Shown piece after piece: positions 27,236 through 36,817 of a stretch of 64,000 bases of DNA; position 1 is the stretch's first letter, and each line of letters starts with the position of its first letter. Under the pieces are notes generated by a model, which saw nothing but the letters and a program-made list of their open reading frames with translations, was not told the DNA's origin and searched no databases. Where the stretch lies: assembly GCA_007859835.1 (NCBI GenBank), contig SJPJ01000001.1, forward strand, positions 245,255 to 309,254, read 5' to 3'. The DNA is from Novipirellula herctigrandis (GTDB taxonomy: Bacteria; Planctomycetota; Planctomycetia; Pirellulales; Pirellulaceae). A program made the position numbers and the translations under genes.

Positions 27236-28852
27236 TCAACGCGGAGCGGGGCTGGGGATGGAGTCGACAAATTCGATTCGTACTGGATAGGCCATTTCGT
27301 AGTCTGGCTGTTTCGGCATTGTGATTTCGAGGCCATTTCCCGTGGCACGCCACTTCAGATCACTGTGTGTTCCCAACAAACGAATCGATTTGAGATTGCT
27401 TAGATCTGCCCCGGCGAGCGTCTTGATCGTTAACGTTTCGCCGGGCCAATCGAGCACGGTAGCGAACAAAACTGTGTTGGCTTTGTTACGGGTGAAACGG
27501 ATGTCCTCGGGCGTGCCGATGTACTTCAAGTGACCGTGATCATCCCGTTGGTTCCATGCTTTTGAGACCTCACCAAGCACAACGTAGGGACGCGTCGCAT
27601 AAACGGCTTCCCCGCAAACCTTCAACCAAGCTCCTAGTTCACGAATCATTTTCTTTTGGTCTTCCGGAAACGTGCCATCAGCTTTTGGGGCAATGGCCAA
27701 CATCAAGACGCCACGTTTGCTGATGATGTCGATTAACTCATCAACGATCACATTGGTCGGCTTAATCGGTATGCCTTCGGCGAAGCCCCAGTTGTTTCCG
27801 TCGTAGATCGAATCGTCCGTTTGCCAAACCATGTCAGCAATATCTTTGAACGCACCACGTTCAAAGTCGCGTACGGCGGAACCCGCTTTGAAAGTAGCCG
27901 AATTCTTGTAGTTCAATACCACTCCAGGTGCTCCAATTGCTCCCTTTTTCCACTGGATCGCTTTATTGTAGTAGTGCGCGGCAAAGTCTTTGCGGCGTGA
28001 TTCGAAGATAGGTGGATTCATGCCCCAGTCAAAATAGTGCAGATCAGGTTGATAGAGGTCGGTGACTTCCTTTGTTCGTTGCAGCCAGCGATCGAGATCA
28101 CGTTCGCTCGGCTGAACTATGTCGCCGGACCGATTCACCCACTCGGATCGCTTTTCCATTTGTTCTTCCGGCTTGATGCGAACTTGATCCGCATTCGGCG
28201 CAACGATTGGACTTCCGTAGAGGTCTTCATATGCTGGGTTCTTGGCGTCGTAACCGTTAATGTGGTTCCATTGAAAGAATCGGTAGTTCCACGCGGAGTG
28301 ATTCGACACGCCATACTTCAGGCCTTTCTTTCGCATCGCATCGGCCAATTCTTTGACGATATCACGGCGGGGCCCCATCTCGACCGAATTCCACTTTGTA
28401 AGCTTCGAGTCCCACAAGCAAAAACTGTCGTGGAAAACCGCCAGCGTGCAAAAGTATTTTGCACCACCCTCAACGCAAAGATCGGCCCACTGATCCGCAT
28501 CGAACTTGTCCGCGGTCCACATGGGAATCAAATCCTTGTACCCAACGGTTGATGGATCACCGTAAGTTTTGATGTGGTGTAGGTGAGTGGCCAAACCTTG
28601 ATTGTTTCGGCTGCTTTGTCCTTGTTGGCAATACATCCAACGTCCGTACCACTCAGCCGCATGATCTCCCTTAAATGCCGGCACAGAATAGATTCCCCAA
28701 ATCGGCCAGAAACCCAGTTTGGCGTCCTCATACCATTCAGGCGCCTCGTAGTTCTGTAGCGACTCCCAGGTTGCGTCGTATTCTTGACCCAAAATGGGCG
28801 TGGCAGTCACACTAATGACGATTGCCAAGCAGATGGATTTTGTATTAAACAC
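27236..28852 (-). CDS. GH29 family alpha-L-fucosidase-like enzyme
   Basis: From a GTG at 28852 (AAGAGG six bases before it) the protein starts with a clean signal peptide, FNTKSICLAIVISVTATPILG. A GTG eight codons earlier is possible but lacks a ribosome-binding site. GH29 features: KLGFWPIWGIYSVPAF, the WNSVEMGPRRDIVKEL segment, and YQPDLHYFDWGM, whose Asp (about residue 275) is the expected catalytic nucleophile; a C-terminal beta-sandwich follows. It belongs to a different branch from the two closely related GH29s at 31462 and 34864. Lies 57 bases downstream of the FN3/beta-propeller gene, so probably co-transcribed. Substrate may be L-fucose or the related L-galactose. Confidence 0.92.
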   Translation of the reverse strand: MFNTKSICLAIVISVTATPILGQEYDATWESLQNYEAPEWYEDAKLGFWPIWGIYSVPAFKGDHAAEWYGRWMYCQQGQSSRNNQGLATHLHHIKTYGDPSTVGYKDLIPMWTADKFDADQWADLCVEGGAKYFCTLAVFHDSFCLWDSKLTKWNSVEMGPRRDIVKELADAMRKKGLKYGVSNHSAWNYRFFQWNHINGYDAKNPAYEDLYGSPIVAPNADQVRIKPEEQMEKRSEWVNRSGDIVQPSERDLDRWLQRTKEVTDLYQPDLHYFDWGMNPPIFESRRKDFAAHYYNKAIQWKKGAIGAPGVVLNYKNSATFKAGSAVRDFERGAFKDIADMVWQTDDSIYDGNNWGFAEGIPIKPTNVIVDELIDIISKRGVLMLAIAPKADGTFPEDQKKMIRELGAWLKVCGEAVYATRPYVVLGEVSKAWNQRDDHGHLKYIGTPEDIRFTRNKANTVLFATVLDWPGETLTIKTLAGADLSNLKSIRLLGTHSDLKWRATGNGLEITMPKQPDYEMAYPVRIEFVDSIPSPAPR

Positions 28853-28909
28853 TGAAAAACCTCTTAGTAAATTCACTTCATTAAACGACTTTTTGCCCGG
28901 CTCATTACC

Positions 28910-31330
28910 CTACTGAGGCGCAGCCAATTTCGAGTACCCAACGACTAATTCTCCACGCTTGGTCTTGCCAATCAGTTTGCAGACAAAGTTCTTTGCTGTG
29001 ATCCCGTTTGCGGTGCCGTCGAAGGTCAGAACGAGGCCATCCCTGTGAGGATCGGTACTGACCAAGCGGGCACCGCGACCATAGTTCACGGCTTCAGAAG
29101 CACCAAGCCTAAGCGAGTCGAGGTCGAGGTCCTGCGATGCATTAAAGCCATCCTCAGAGTGGATAAGTACCTTGATTTGCAGCGTGTTTTGCTTCACCGG
29201 TGTTGTGTTGAGCATGCTCACTCGGCGATAAACCACCAGCGGAATGACTAAATGTTTTGCGCTGTGGTTGTCGTTGCCGTAGTCGTCAGCTTTCTTGACG
29301 TCGATCGCTGCCAATGAAAGATGCGTTGCTCGGCCGTGTTCATCCTGGAGCACGTTGGGACGTTCGACTTTGTACCAAAAGGTACGCGTCCCATCCTCGT
29401 AGACGGTGCAGGTAGGCGTGTATGCCAGTCCATCCTCATATTTCCAATTCACGCCATCGGGTGAACGCAGATAGATGGCTCGGTAGTCGAGGAACGCGTT
29501 GATCAGCATATGATATTGCACACCGTCGTACCAAAGCGCGGGATCCTCATAGTTGGATTTGCGGTATTGCTCAGGAATTGTTGCGTTCTCATCGACCGTA
29601 TTTGTCAGTACCTTGTAGGGGCCAAGCAGACCGTTTTCGCTACGCATCATGGCCCCTGCCTTTGTTACCATCAAAATACTTCCGTCGCCGCACTGCACAC
29701 CTGAGAGATTTCGGAAATACCTGTAGGCTCGTGGGTCGGATTCGTCATGTTCGACCGTCAACTCGCCTTCAAACATCCAAGGACCGTTCATGCTTGTCGA
29801 AGTAAGGAAGCAGGCCTTCCAGTCGATGAGCGAATAGAGTGCAAAACGACGATCGTGAAGAGCGATAATGTTTGGATTGTGTCCAAGGCCATCGTGGAAT
29901 TCATAGGCGATGTCGTCGACGACTTTGTACGGCCCCGTCGGATCGTCTGCAACAACATGGGCCACCCTAGAGAAGGGCCATTCCCAGTGGCCTTTGCGAG
30001 CACCCTCGGGCCAACGCGTAACCAGAATATGGTATTTCATGTCACCGGGATCCCTAATGACTTTACCACCCCAATACGTCCAATCAGGATCCTCGACCCC
30101 GTTATCAGGATCACGCGGCAGCACGCCTTCGGCACCCCACAAATCGGAGGAAAGTTCCTTGTGAATCGGCATCGGCAGAAGCAGATCGCTGAACGAAGCG
30201 CCGCGAACCGCTTTGACAATGGCGCTGGCAGTTTCAGAAACGGGGCTTACATTCCCGCTGTAATCAACCGCTTCGACTGCATAGGTGTTTTGGATGCCTT
30301 TAATCGGCAGCATGTCTTCGTAGCGTTGACGCGTTATACCGCTCGCAATTCGTGTTAGATGATTGCCTTCGGCATCGCCACGCAGGATGTTGTAACTCGC
30401 GATGTCCTTGTCGTTGATTTGCCATTTGAGATTTATGACCCACGCCTCGCCGACTGCGTCGACGTCACTGGGAGCCTGCGGCGGGTCGGTATCCACTTTT
30501 CGAATCTTTACAACCGGAGAGGCCGCACTTTCTTCATCCGTCATTTGAGTTACGGTATAGTAATAGGTTATGCCGTTGGTGATAGCTGCGTCGTCCCATG
30601 CGTATCCCTTCACACCTTGGGCTATTTTCTCATAAGACTTCCTGGGATGATTGCTTCGGTAAATTGTGTACCGTGCATCCGAAGGACCTTTACTCCATTT
30701 TAAACTGATGCCGTCGTCGTTCACTACGCCATCCAACTCACGAGGACCGGCAGTTTCCGAACGCAGAACCTTGAGGTCAACCCAATCAACATAGACGTTG
30801 ATGTTGTGATCGGATCGTAGCATGAATCGGGCGAAAGGTACGCCAAGCCGGGAATCTTCTTCGCTGACGGTATAGGTTCCTTCAAACACTTTAGGCTCAG
30901 TTGCTGCCGTCGGAACCTTGACCTGATCAGCAAGAACACGTTCTGTGTCTCCAAAAACGAGACCAAAACTGACTGTAGCATCGCAGGGATACTCTGCTTT
31001 TGCAGCAAACCGCCAAGCAAGAACATCACCAGCGGAAACCTTCGCGTAGCTCGCGTTGTGATCCAGAGTTGGTGATTCATACGTGGCAACGAGATTTCCT
31101 CCGCTAGAAATTCTTCCCTCAGCCAAGCCAAGTTTCATATCGCCTATTACAGCCTTCGACGTCCAATGTGGCGATTGCCTAAATTGCCGCCAACCTGACA
31201 TGATTGTTCGAAAGTCCCCATCAAGCACACTCTCGTTTGGTAGATCGCTTCCGATAAGGACGATGTCGGCCTTTGCGCAAACAGCGAATCCGAATAGGGA
31301 AAAAATCGAAACGACTTTGATTAGATTCAT
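28910..31330 (-). CDS. Modular exported protein: jelly-roll, two FN3 domains, five-blade-propeller hydrolase-like domain
   Basis: 806 residues with a signal peptide (to about residue 21). Residues 30-190 look like a carbohydrate-binding jelly-roll, 198-278 and 285-373 are fibronectin type III domains, and from 378 on there is a GH43/GH117-like propeller. The propeller carries motifs shared by three paralogues in this window: PRDPDNGVEDPDW, GLGHNPNI, YEDPALWYDG, VERPNVLQDEHGRATHLSL and DLDSLRLGASEAVNYGRG. Acidic residues in the ED, EDP and VERP motifs are candidate catalytic residues, unproven. It is encoded between two GH29 genes. Family membership in a numbered GH family could not be fixed by eye; a new or poorly described family is possible. 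Confidence 0.8.
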   Translation of the reverse strand: MNLIKVVSIFSLFGFAVCAKADIVLIGSDLPNESVLDGDFRTIMSGWRQFRQSPHWTSKAVIGDMKLGLAEGRISSGGNLVATYESPTLDHNASYAKVSAGDVLAWRFAAKAEYPCDATVSFGLVFGDTERVLADQVKVPTAATEPKVFEGTYTVSEEDSRLGVPFARFMLRSDHNINVYVDWVDLKVLRSETAGPRELDGVVNDDGISLKWSKGPSDARYTIYRSNHPRKSYEKIAQGVKGYAWDDAAITNGITYYYTVTQMTDEESAASPVVKIRKVDTDPPQAPSDVDAVGEAWVINLKWQINDKDIASYNILRGDAEGNHLTRIASGITRQRYEDMLPIKGIQNTYAVEAVDYSGNVSPVSETASAIVKAVRGASFSDLLLPMPIHKELSSDLWGAEGVLPRDPDNGVEDPDWTYWGGKVIRDPGDMKYHILVTRWPEGARKGHWEWPFSRVAHVVADDPTGPYKVVDDIAYEFHDGLGHNPNIIALHDRRFALYSLIDWKACFLTSTSMNGPWMFEGELTVEHDESDPRAYRYFRNLSGVQCGDGSILMVTKAGAMMRSENGLLGPYKVLTNTVDENATIPEQYRKSNYEDPALWYDGVQYHMLINAFLDYRAIYLRSPDGVNWKYEDGLAYTPTCTVYEDGTRTFWYKVERPNVLQDEHGRATHLSLAAIDVKKADDYGNDNHSAKHLVIPLVVYRRVSMLNTTPVKQNTLQIKVLIHSEDGFNASQDLDLDSLRLGASEAVNYGRGARLVSTDPHRDGLVLTFDGTANGITAKNFVCKLIGKTKRGELVVGYSKLAAPQ

Positions 31331-31382
31331 CGGAATTTGTCTTGTTTGCGGGCGTGGATTGTCATCTTAGTTCCGACTCGAT

Positions 31383-31400
31383 AGGGCGATCGATCGCCCT
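31383..31400. promoter_or_regulatory. 18-bp perfect palindrome upstream of the FN3/propeller gene
   Basis: AGGGCGATCGATCGCCCT is its own reverse complement. It lies 53-70 bases before the start codon of the modular enzyme gene and after the stop of the GH29 gene. It could be a regulator-binding site or a cruciform-forming terminator; there is no T-run. Role unproven. Confidence 0.4.
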
Positions 31401-31461
31401 CGATTTGTGTCGTTTCGTGACCAGATGAAGTAACCTATTACGAGCGAGTGACGCGCACGAG

Positions 31462-33198
31462 TCATTGTGAGAGCGTTAGCCCTTCGATCCGCAGACCATG
31501 CGAATATTCGGAATTTGGCGTTGGAGGCAACGTCACCGACAGGCCATTTTCCGTTAGCTGAAACTCTAGCTCGTCGTCTGATCCGAGCATCGTCACGCTG
31601 CGGACAGACTGCTTGCCAATTTGTTCTGGCGAAAGCGACTTGATTAGCACCTCTTTTGTATTGGGATAGGCCATCAAGAAAGCGTAAAGCGTGTCTCCCT
31701 TTGTCGTAAATCGAATGTCTTTACCAGTGAATTCATACGTATTGTCGTTGAATTGATGACCGGTCGTGGGCATCTGAAACGGCCCCTCACCATAGACAAG
31801 GTATGGCCGCGATCCATAAATGCCTTCGCCATTGACTTGCAACCAATCACCGATTTTCAGCAGCTCATCGCGGTACGTCTTGGGCAGACTTCCATCGGCT
31901 CGCAATCCAACGTTTAGCAACATGTTCCCATTTTTGCTGACGATGTCGACTAGGTTATCGATCACCTTTCCCGCATCCAATCGAAGTAGATCCTCGTTCT
32001 GATCCAACGTCGTTCCACCCATTCCCGCATCGTCGGTGAGAGACGCTTTCTCACCAGCCGAGATCTCTTTTCCCATGTAAAACCAACCGGGATTGATGGA
32101 CGTATCAGTTTGCCAAGGCTGTTCTCGGATTTTGTCGAGCCCGTGCAACTCCAAATCCAAGGTCAATCCTTGGGGCGTCGTGCGTTTAATCGCAAATACG
32201 CCGTCCAGCTTTCCGCTATTCCGTTGCATATTAAGGTTGTAATAGTGCGCCGCCAAATTCAGCCCATAATCCCCATTGGGAAGCCCACCATCTAGATAGA
32301 GAAGGTCCGGGTCGTACTTATCGATCAGATCCTTCGTGCGCAAATACCACTGACGGGCAAAGCGTGGATTGAGCCGCTTCAGACGATCCGGAGTGCGATA
32401 ACCGTATAGCCCATCGTTTGCCGGATCCATCGTGTCATAGGGCACTCCCTTGAGCGGTCCCGTTGTATCGGATTCCCCCTGGAAAAAGACATGTTCATGC
32501 CCCTGGTTTGACAGATGCGACGTCACAGCAAAACGCAAATGATTTGCTTCGCAGGCCGTTTTCCATTCTCCGACGATGTCCCTCTTTGGCCCCATTTTGA
32601 CTGAGTTCCAATCATTGTAGGTAGAGTCATAATTGTCGAAATTGTCATGGTGAACGGCCATCACGCCAAAGTACTTGGCGCCGACCTTACTAAACAGTTC
32701 CGCAAGCTTCATCGGCTCGAACTTCTCGGCTTTCCAAAGAGGAATGAAGTCCTTATAGCCAAACTGAGAAGGATGCCCGAAATTCTTGACGTGATATTCG
32801 TATACACTTTCCTTTCCTGGCTTATATCCTGACATTGCCCGGCGCTTCACCTTTTGATCATCCCGATACGCTTGTGGCTCATGCTGCGTATACAGGAATC
32901 GACCGTAGTGGCCATCGAAACCGGGCACAGTGCAAAGCCCCCAATGTGAGTAGATGCCAAATTTCGCATCGCGAAACCAATCGGGACATTCATAGTGTTT
33001 GCCAAAAGAATCGGAGGCAGCTTCAAATGGGCCTTCGGCGATATCGAACGTGAAGCCTTCGGTGTCAAAATTCAATGAAGCCTTTTCGGACTGCTGTGCC
33101 GCTTTGATGCGGTTAGCCGTTTCGTCGGCCGGCAAGTTTGTCACTGCAACCAGTAGGCCAATTGCTACGGTCACATTCCGGTAACACATCTGACTCAT
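31462..33198 (-). CDS. GH29 family alpha-L-fucosidase-like enzyme (copy b)
   Basis: The start at the ATG at 33198 is supported by GAGGA nine bases upstream; the 578-residue product begins with a signal peptide ending near NLPA-DE. GH29 signatures: DAKFGIYSHWGLCTVPGFDGHY, WNSVKMGPKRDIVGEW, and YDPDLLYLDGGLP with the nucleophile Asp at about residue 303. A C-terminal beta-sandwich follows. It is a close paralogue of the GH29 at 34864-36618: most positions agree over the whole length. A sulfatase gene lies between them, which points to a past tandem duplication. Expected to release alpha-linked fucose or L-galactose from sulfated oligosaccharides outside the cytoplasm. Confidence 0.93.
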   Translation of the reverse strand: MSQMCYRNVTVAIGLLVAVTNLPADETANRIKAAQQSEKASLNFDTEGFTFDIAEGPFEAASDSFGKHYECPDWFRDAKFGIYSHWGLCTVPGFDGHYGRFLYTQHEPQAYRDDQKVKRRAMSGYKPGKESVYEYHVKNFGHPSQFGYKDFIPLWKAEKFEPMKLAELFSKVGAKYFGVMAVHHDNFDNYDSTYNDWNSVKMGPKRDIVGEWKTACEANHLRFAVTSHLSNQGHEHVFFQGESDTTGPLKGVPYDTMDPANDGLYGYRTPDRLKRLNPRFARQWYLRTKDLIDKYDPDLLYLDGGLPNGDYGLNLAAHYYNLNMQRNSGKLDGVFAIKRTTPQGLTLDLELHGLDKIREQPWQTDTSINPGWFYMGKEISAGEKASLTDDAGMGGTTLDQNEDLLRLDAGKVIDNLVDIVSKNGNMLLNVGLRADGSLPKTYRDELLKIGDWLQVNGEGIYGSRPYLVYGEGPFQMPTTGHQFNDNTYEFTGKDIRFTTKGDTLYAFLMAYPNTKEVLIKSLSPEQIGKQSVRSVTMLGSDDELEFQLTENGLSVTLPPTPNSEYSHGLRIEGLTLSQ

Positions 33199-33327
33199 TC
33201 GTAATGTCCTCAATTTGTATTTCGCAGATGCGGTTTTCGCATGCGTTTTAGTCTTTGGCGTTCTTTCTTAATAATCCGCTTGCCAAGGCCCATGATGGTA
33301 GGTCCCTGGGATTGCAGAACAGCAAAT

Positions 33328-34749
33328 TCACTCAGGGGCGTCGGACCAATCGGAAGGTGCAACCCAGTCTTTCGGAGCACGGGCGGTGTAGGGATGTGCG
33401 TCTCCGACGTCGGGGCCACGGGCCTTTATTTTTTTCCATAATGCTGCCACGATCTCTGGATGATTGGTCGCTAAGTTCTGTTGCTCGAAGGGATCGCGAC
33501 GGATATCAAAAAGCAGCGCCACGTGTTTCGGATTTTCCAAGGGCATTCCATCATCGGCTTTTTCTGCGAGAGTCACAATCAGCTTCCAATCGCCGCTGCG
33601 AATACTCCCGCGACCACCTTTGGAATCGTGAACATTGTGATAGATGTCCCGCTTGGGCATTGCTTGGTCATTTGCCAAAGCAGGCCAGAAATCGATACCG
33701 TCGAGTGCTTTGCATTTGGAAGTGATACCACCCGCAAGGCCAGAGAACGTGGGAAGCAAATCAACAATATGCAACGGAGGTTCGAAACTCCGTCCTCCCG
33801 TAAGCCTGTCTGGCCAAACAATAAATGATGGAACACGAACGCCACCTTCGAAAAGTGTTCCTTTGGTTCCTCTCAACGGAGCATTGTCGGCAACTTGACC
33901 GTAGCCTCCGTTATCAGACGCGAAAAACACGAGCGTATTTCGTGCAACACCTTTCTCGACCAAGGCTTGAACAATGTGACCAATCTGCTGGTCCATACAG
34001 TCGACTTGAGCACAATAGGTGCGACGTTTTTCGTCTTTCACACCGCTGTAGTTTGCAATGTCAGATGGTTTCGCGTGAAGCGGCGCATGGGGAGCATTGA
34101 ATGGCACATATAAGAAAAGCGGCTGCGCTTCGAAATCGTGATCTTTGATTATTTGGGATGCTCGATTTCCTATTAGGTCCGTTGTATAGCCTTCTACATG
34201 AAGCGGGATCGTATCCTGGTCATACCAGTCCAACGACCCGTAACCGGTGTGTTCGAAATAATCGATTGCCCCACCAAGATGTCCGTAGGCCAGATCGAAA
34301 CCGCGTGACGTTGGCCAATAGGAACGTTTGGCAAGGCCGAGGTGCCACTTGCCTGTAATCGCTGTCCGATAACCCGCGTCCTGCATGACTTCAGAGAGCA
34401 TGTATTCATCCAGTGGCAATCCGTGCTGATGGTATGGACGAAGAACGCAAATGTGGCCTCCGATATGATAGGGATAACGTCCCGTCATTAGGCCAATGCG
34501 CGTTGGCGAGCAGGTAGGTTGCACGTAGAACTGTTTGAGTTTCACTCCTTCATTTGCAAGCTTGTCGAGATTGGGCGTTTTGATATCGCTGCCATGGAAT
34601 CCGACGTCGCTCCACCCCAAGTCGTCGGCAAGCAGGATGACAATGTTCGGTTGCTTTGCGTCGATGGCGGAGGCTGAATGTGTGCACAACATTGCCGTTA
34701 CTAAGATTAGCTTGCGGAGAACACAGGTCGTTATGTTGACAACGGACAT
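33328..34749 (-). CDS. Secreted S1-family sulfatase
   Basis: 473 residues with a signal peptide (to about residue 28). Metal ligands in ILLADDLGWSDVGFHG (Asp42, Asp43), formylglycine signature CSPTRIGLMTGRYP with Cys80, and the ASDNGGYG segment later. The order TGKWHLG plus a C-terminal DPFEQQNLA is typical of arylsulfatase-A-like enzymes. Encoded between two near-identical GH29 genes on the same strand, it probably removes a sulfate that blocks GH29 action on the same oligosaccharide; that is inference from context. The ATG at 34749 is the first plausible start and gives a good signal peptide. Confidence 0.93.
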   Translation of the reverse strand: MSVVNITTCVLRKLILVTAMLCTHSASAIDAKQPNIVILLADDLGWSDVGFHGSDIKTPNLDKLANEGVKLKQFYVQPTCSPTRIGLMTGRYPYHIGGHICVLRPYHQHGLPLDEYMLSEVMQDAGYRTAITGKWHLGLAKRSYWPTSRGFDLAYGHLGGAIDYFEHTGYGSLDWYDQDTIPLHVEGYTTDLIGNRASQIIKDHDFEAQPLFLYVPFNAPHAPLHAKPSDIANYSGVKDEKRRTYCAQVDCMDQQIGHIVQALVEKGVARNTLVFFASDNGGYGQVADNAPLRGTKGTLFEGGVRVPSFIVWPDRLTGGRSFEPPLHIVDLLPTFSGLAGGITSKCKALDGIDFWPALANDQAMPKRDIYHNVHDSKGGRGSIRSGDWKLIVTLAEKADDGMPLENPKHVALLFDIRRDPFEQQNLATNHPEIVAALWKKIKARGPDVGDAHPYTARAPKDWVAPSDWSDAPE

Positions 34750-34863
34750 CTGGGGGAAGGTTCGCTTTCATGTGCGAGGAACAATATGGATGGCAGCGTT
34801 TATGGTTCCGAAAAGCCGTGTTGACACGCGGAGTGCCGATTTCCCGAATCATTTCGCTTGCTT

Positions 34864-36618
34864 TTACTTCTTGTTCTTAATTGGCTTCGTAAGATCGAGT
34901 CCTTGGATCCGCAAACCGTAGGCATAGTCGCAGGGTTCCTGTTGCGGCAAACTGACCGACAATCCGTCCTTGGTAAGTTGGTACTCCAGCTCCTCATCGG
35001 ATCCCAACATCGTCACGCTCCGAACCGTTTGCTTACCGATTTGCTTTTCAGATAACGATTTGATAAGTACTTGCTTGCTGTCGGGATATGCCATTAGGAA
35101 AGCGTAAAGCGTGTCTTTCTTAGTCGTAAAACGAATGTCTTCACCAGTGAAATCATACTGGTGATCGTTAAACGCTTGGCCAGTTGTGGGCATCCGAAAC
35201 GGCCCCTCGCCGTAGACGACAAACGGCCGAGACCCAAAAATGCCTTCGCCGTTGACTTGCAACCACGCGCCGATCTTCAACAGTTCATCACGATAAGTCT
35301 CAGGCAGACTTCCGTCCGCTCGTAGGCCCACGTTTAACATCATGTTTCCGTTCTTGCTGACAATATCAACAAGGTTATCGATCACTTTGCCCGCATCTAA
35401 TCGCAGCAGATCGCCTTGTTGGCCCAAATCGCTTCCGCCCATCCCCGCGTCATCCGTCATGGCCTGTTTCTCACCACCAGAGATTTCTTTCCCCATATAG
35501 AACCAACCAGGATTGATGGAGGTGTCGGTTTGCCATGGATCTTTGCGAATCTCATCTAAGCCTTGGAGTTCCATGTCAAGCGTGAAGCCTTCTGGCGTTG
35601 TGCGTTTAATTGTAAACACGCCGTCTAACTTTCCGTTGTTCTGTTGGAGGTTGTGGTTGTAATAATGCGCTGCCAGATTCAACCCGTAGTCGCCGTTGGG
35701 AAGCGGCCCATCCAAGTACAGTAAATCCGGATCGTACTTATCAATCAAATCTTTGGTTCGAAGGTACCAGTTTCGGGAAAAGGTCGGATTGATCCGTTTG
35801 AGACGATCGGGTGTTCGATAGCCGTAAAGTCCGTCATTGGCTGAGTTCATCGTGTCATACGGCACACCCTTGAGAGGTCCGGTCGTATCGGTTTCTCCTT
35901 GAAAAAAGAGATGTTCGTGAGTGTGGTTTGACAGATGCGAGGTAACCGCAAACCGCAATCCATTTGCTTCACAAGCTTTCTTCCAATCACCGACAATATC
36001 TCGTTTTGGCCCCATCTTCGCTGAGTTCCATTCTTGGTGCTCCGAGTCATAGTTGTCGAAATTATCGCAATGCACGGCCATCACACCAAAGTACTTGGCC
36101 CCTACGGAACGAAAAAGCTCCGCCAGTTCCATGGGGTTAAATTTTTCCGCCTTCCATAGGGAAACGAAATCCTTGTAGCCGAACTTGGATGGATGGCCAA
36201 AGTTCTTGACATGATATTCATAGACGGACTCACGCCCTGGCTTATAACCGGACATGCCTCGGCGTCTGACATTTCGATCATCTCGATAGGCCTGTGGTTC
36301 ATGCTGCATATACATGAACCGCGCGTAATGGCCATCGAACCCAGGAACCGTGCAGAGTCCCCAGTGTGAGTAAATCCCAAACTTGGCATCACGAAACCAA
36401 TCGGGACACGAATAGTGTTTGGCGAATGAGTCGGATGAAGGTTCAAATGGTCCTTCGGCGATATCGAACTCGAATTCTTGAGTGCTAAAATCCCGTGAAG
36501 CCTTTTCCGACTCCTGTGCCGTGATGATGCGAGGCGGAACCTCTTCGCCGCAGACGTTGAGACCGGTCAAGAACATGATGGAAACAGTCACTAGATAAAA
36601 TTGGACCCACGTCTTCAT
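34864..36618 (-). CDS. GH29 family alpha-L-fucosidase-like enzyme (copy a)
   Basis: The ATG at 36618 gives MKTWVQFYLVTVSIMFL, a signal peptide; an upstream in-frame ATG would add 20 polar residues before it. The 584-residue protein shows the same GH29 landmarks as its neighbour: DAKFGIYSHWGLCTVPGFD, AVHCDNFDNYD, WNSAKMGPKRDIVGDW and YDPDLLYLDGPLP with the nucleophile Asp at about residue 303. It ends with a lysine-rich tail (PIKNKK) absent from the paralogue. The two copies may differ in sulfate tolerance or linkage preference. It follows the beta-propeller gene 36818-38842 in the same direction. Confidence 0.93.
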   Translation of the reverse strand: MKTWVQFYLVTVSIMFLTGLNVCGEEVPPRIITAQESEKASRDFSTQEFEFDIAEGPFEPSSDSFAKHYSCPDWFRDAKFGIYSHWGLCTVPGFDGHYARFMYMQHEPQAYRDDRNVRRRGMSGYKPGRESVYEYHVKNFGHPSKFGYKDFVSLWKAEKFNPMELAELFRSVGAKYFGVMAVHCDNFDNYDSEHQEWNSAKMGPKRDIVGDWKKACEANGLRFAVTSHLSNHTHEHLFFQGETDTTGPLKGVPYDTMNSANDGLYGYRTPDRLKRINPTFSRNWYLRTKDLIDKYDPDLLYLDGPLPNGDYGLNLAAHYYNHNLQQNNGKLDGVFTIKRTTPEGFTLDMELQGLDEIRKDPWQTDTSINPGWFYMGKEISGGEKQAMTDDAGMGGSDLGQQGDLLRLDAGKVIDNLVDIVSKNGNMMLNVGLRADGSLPETYRDELLKIGAWLQVNGEGIFGSRPFVVYGEGPFRMPTTGQAFNDHQYDFTGEDIRFTTKKDTLYAFLMAYPDSKQVLIKSLSEKQIGKQTVRSVTMLGSDEELEYQLTKDGLSVSLPQQEPCDYAYGLRIQGLDLTKPIKNKK

Positions 36619-36817
36619 TCGTTGTCTTTCATTTTCAATCTGCGATTTGTTTGTCTGGGACATCTGATCGAAACTCAATCTTGTTCGTTAGTTTTTTTCG
36701 GAATATATAGTGGCTGCCTGAACAACGCTGCGTTTGGTCTGGCCTGCTTTAGCGTTCCTCAGCAAGCGGCTCATGGCGCCACATTGGGTGCCTCAATGAA
36801 GCCCCGTCGCTCACCCG

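Noticed and set aside
29747-30358. A 203-residue plus-strand frame inside the FN3/propeller gene
   Set aside because: Shadow of a well-supported gene; no recognisable motif.
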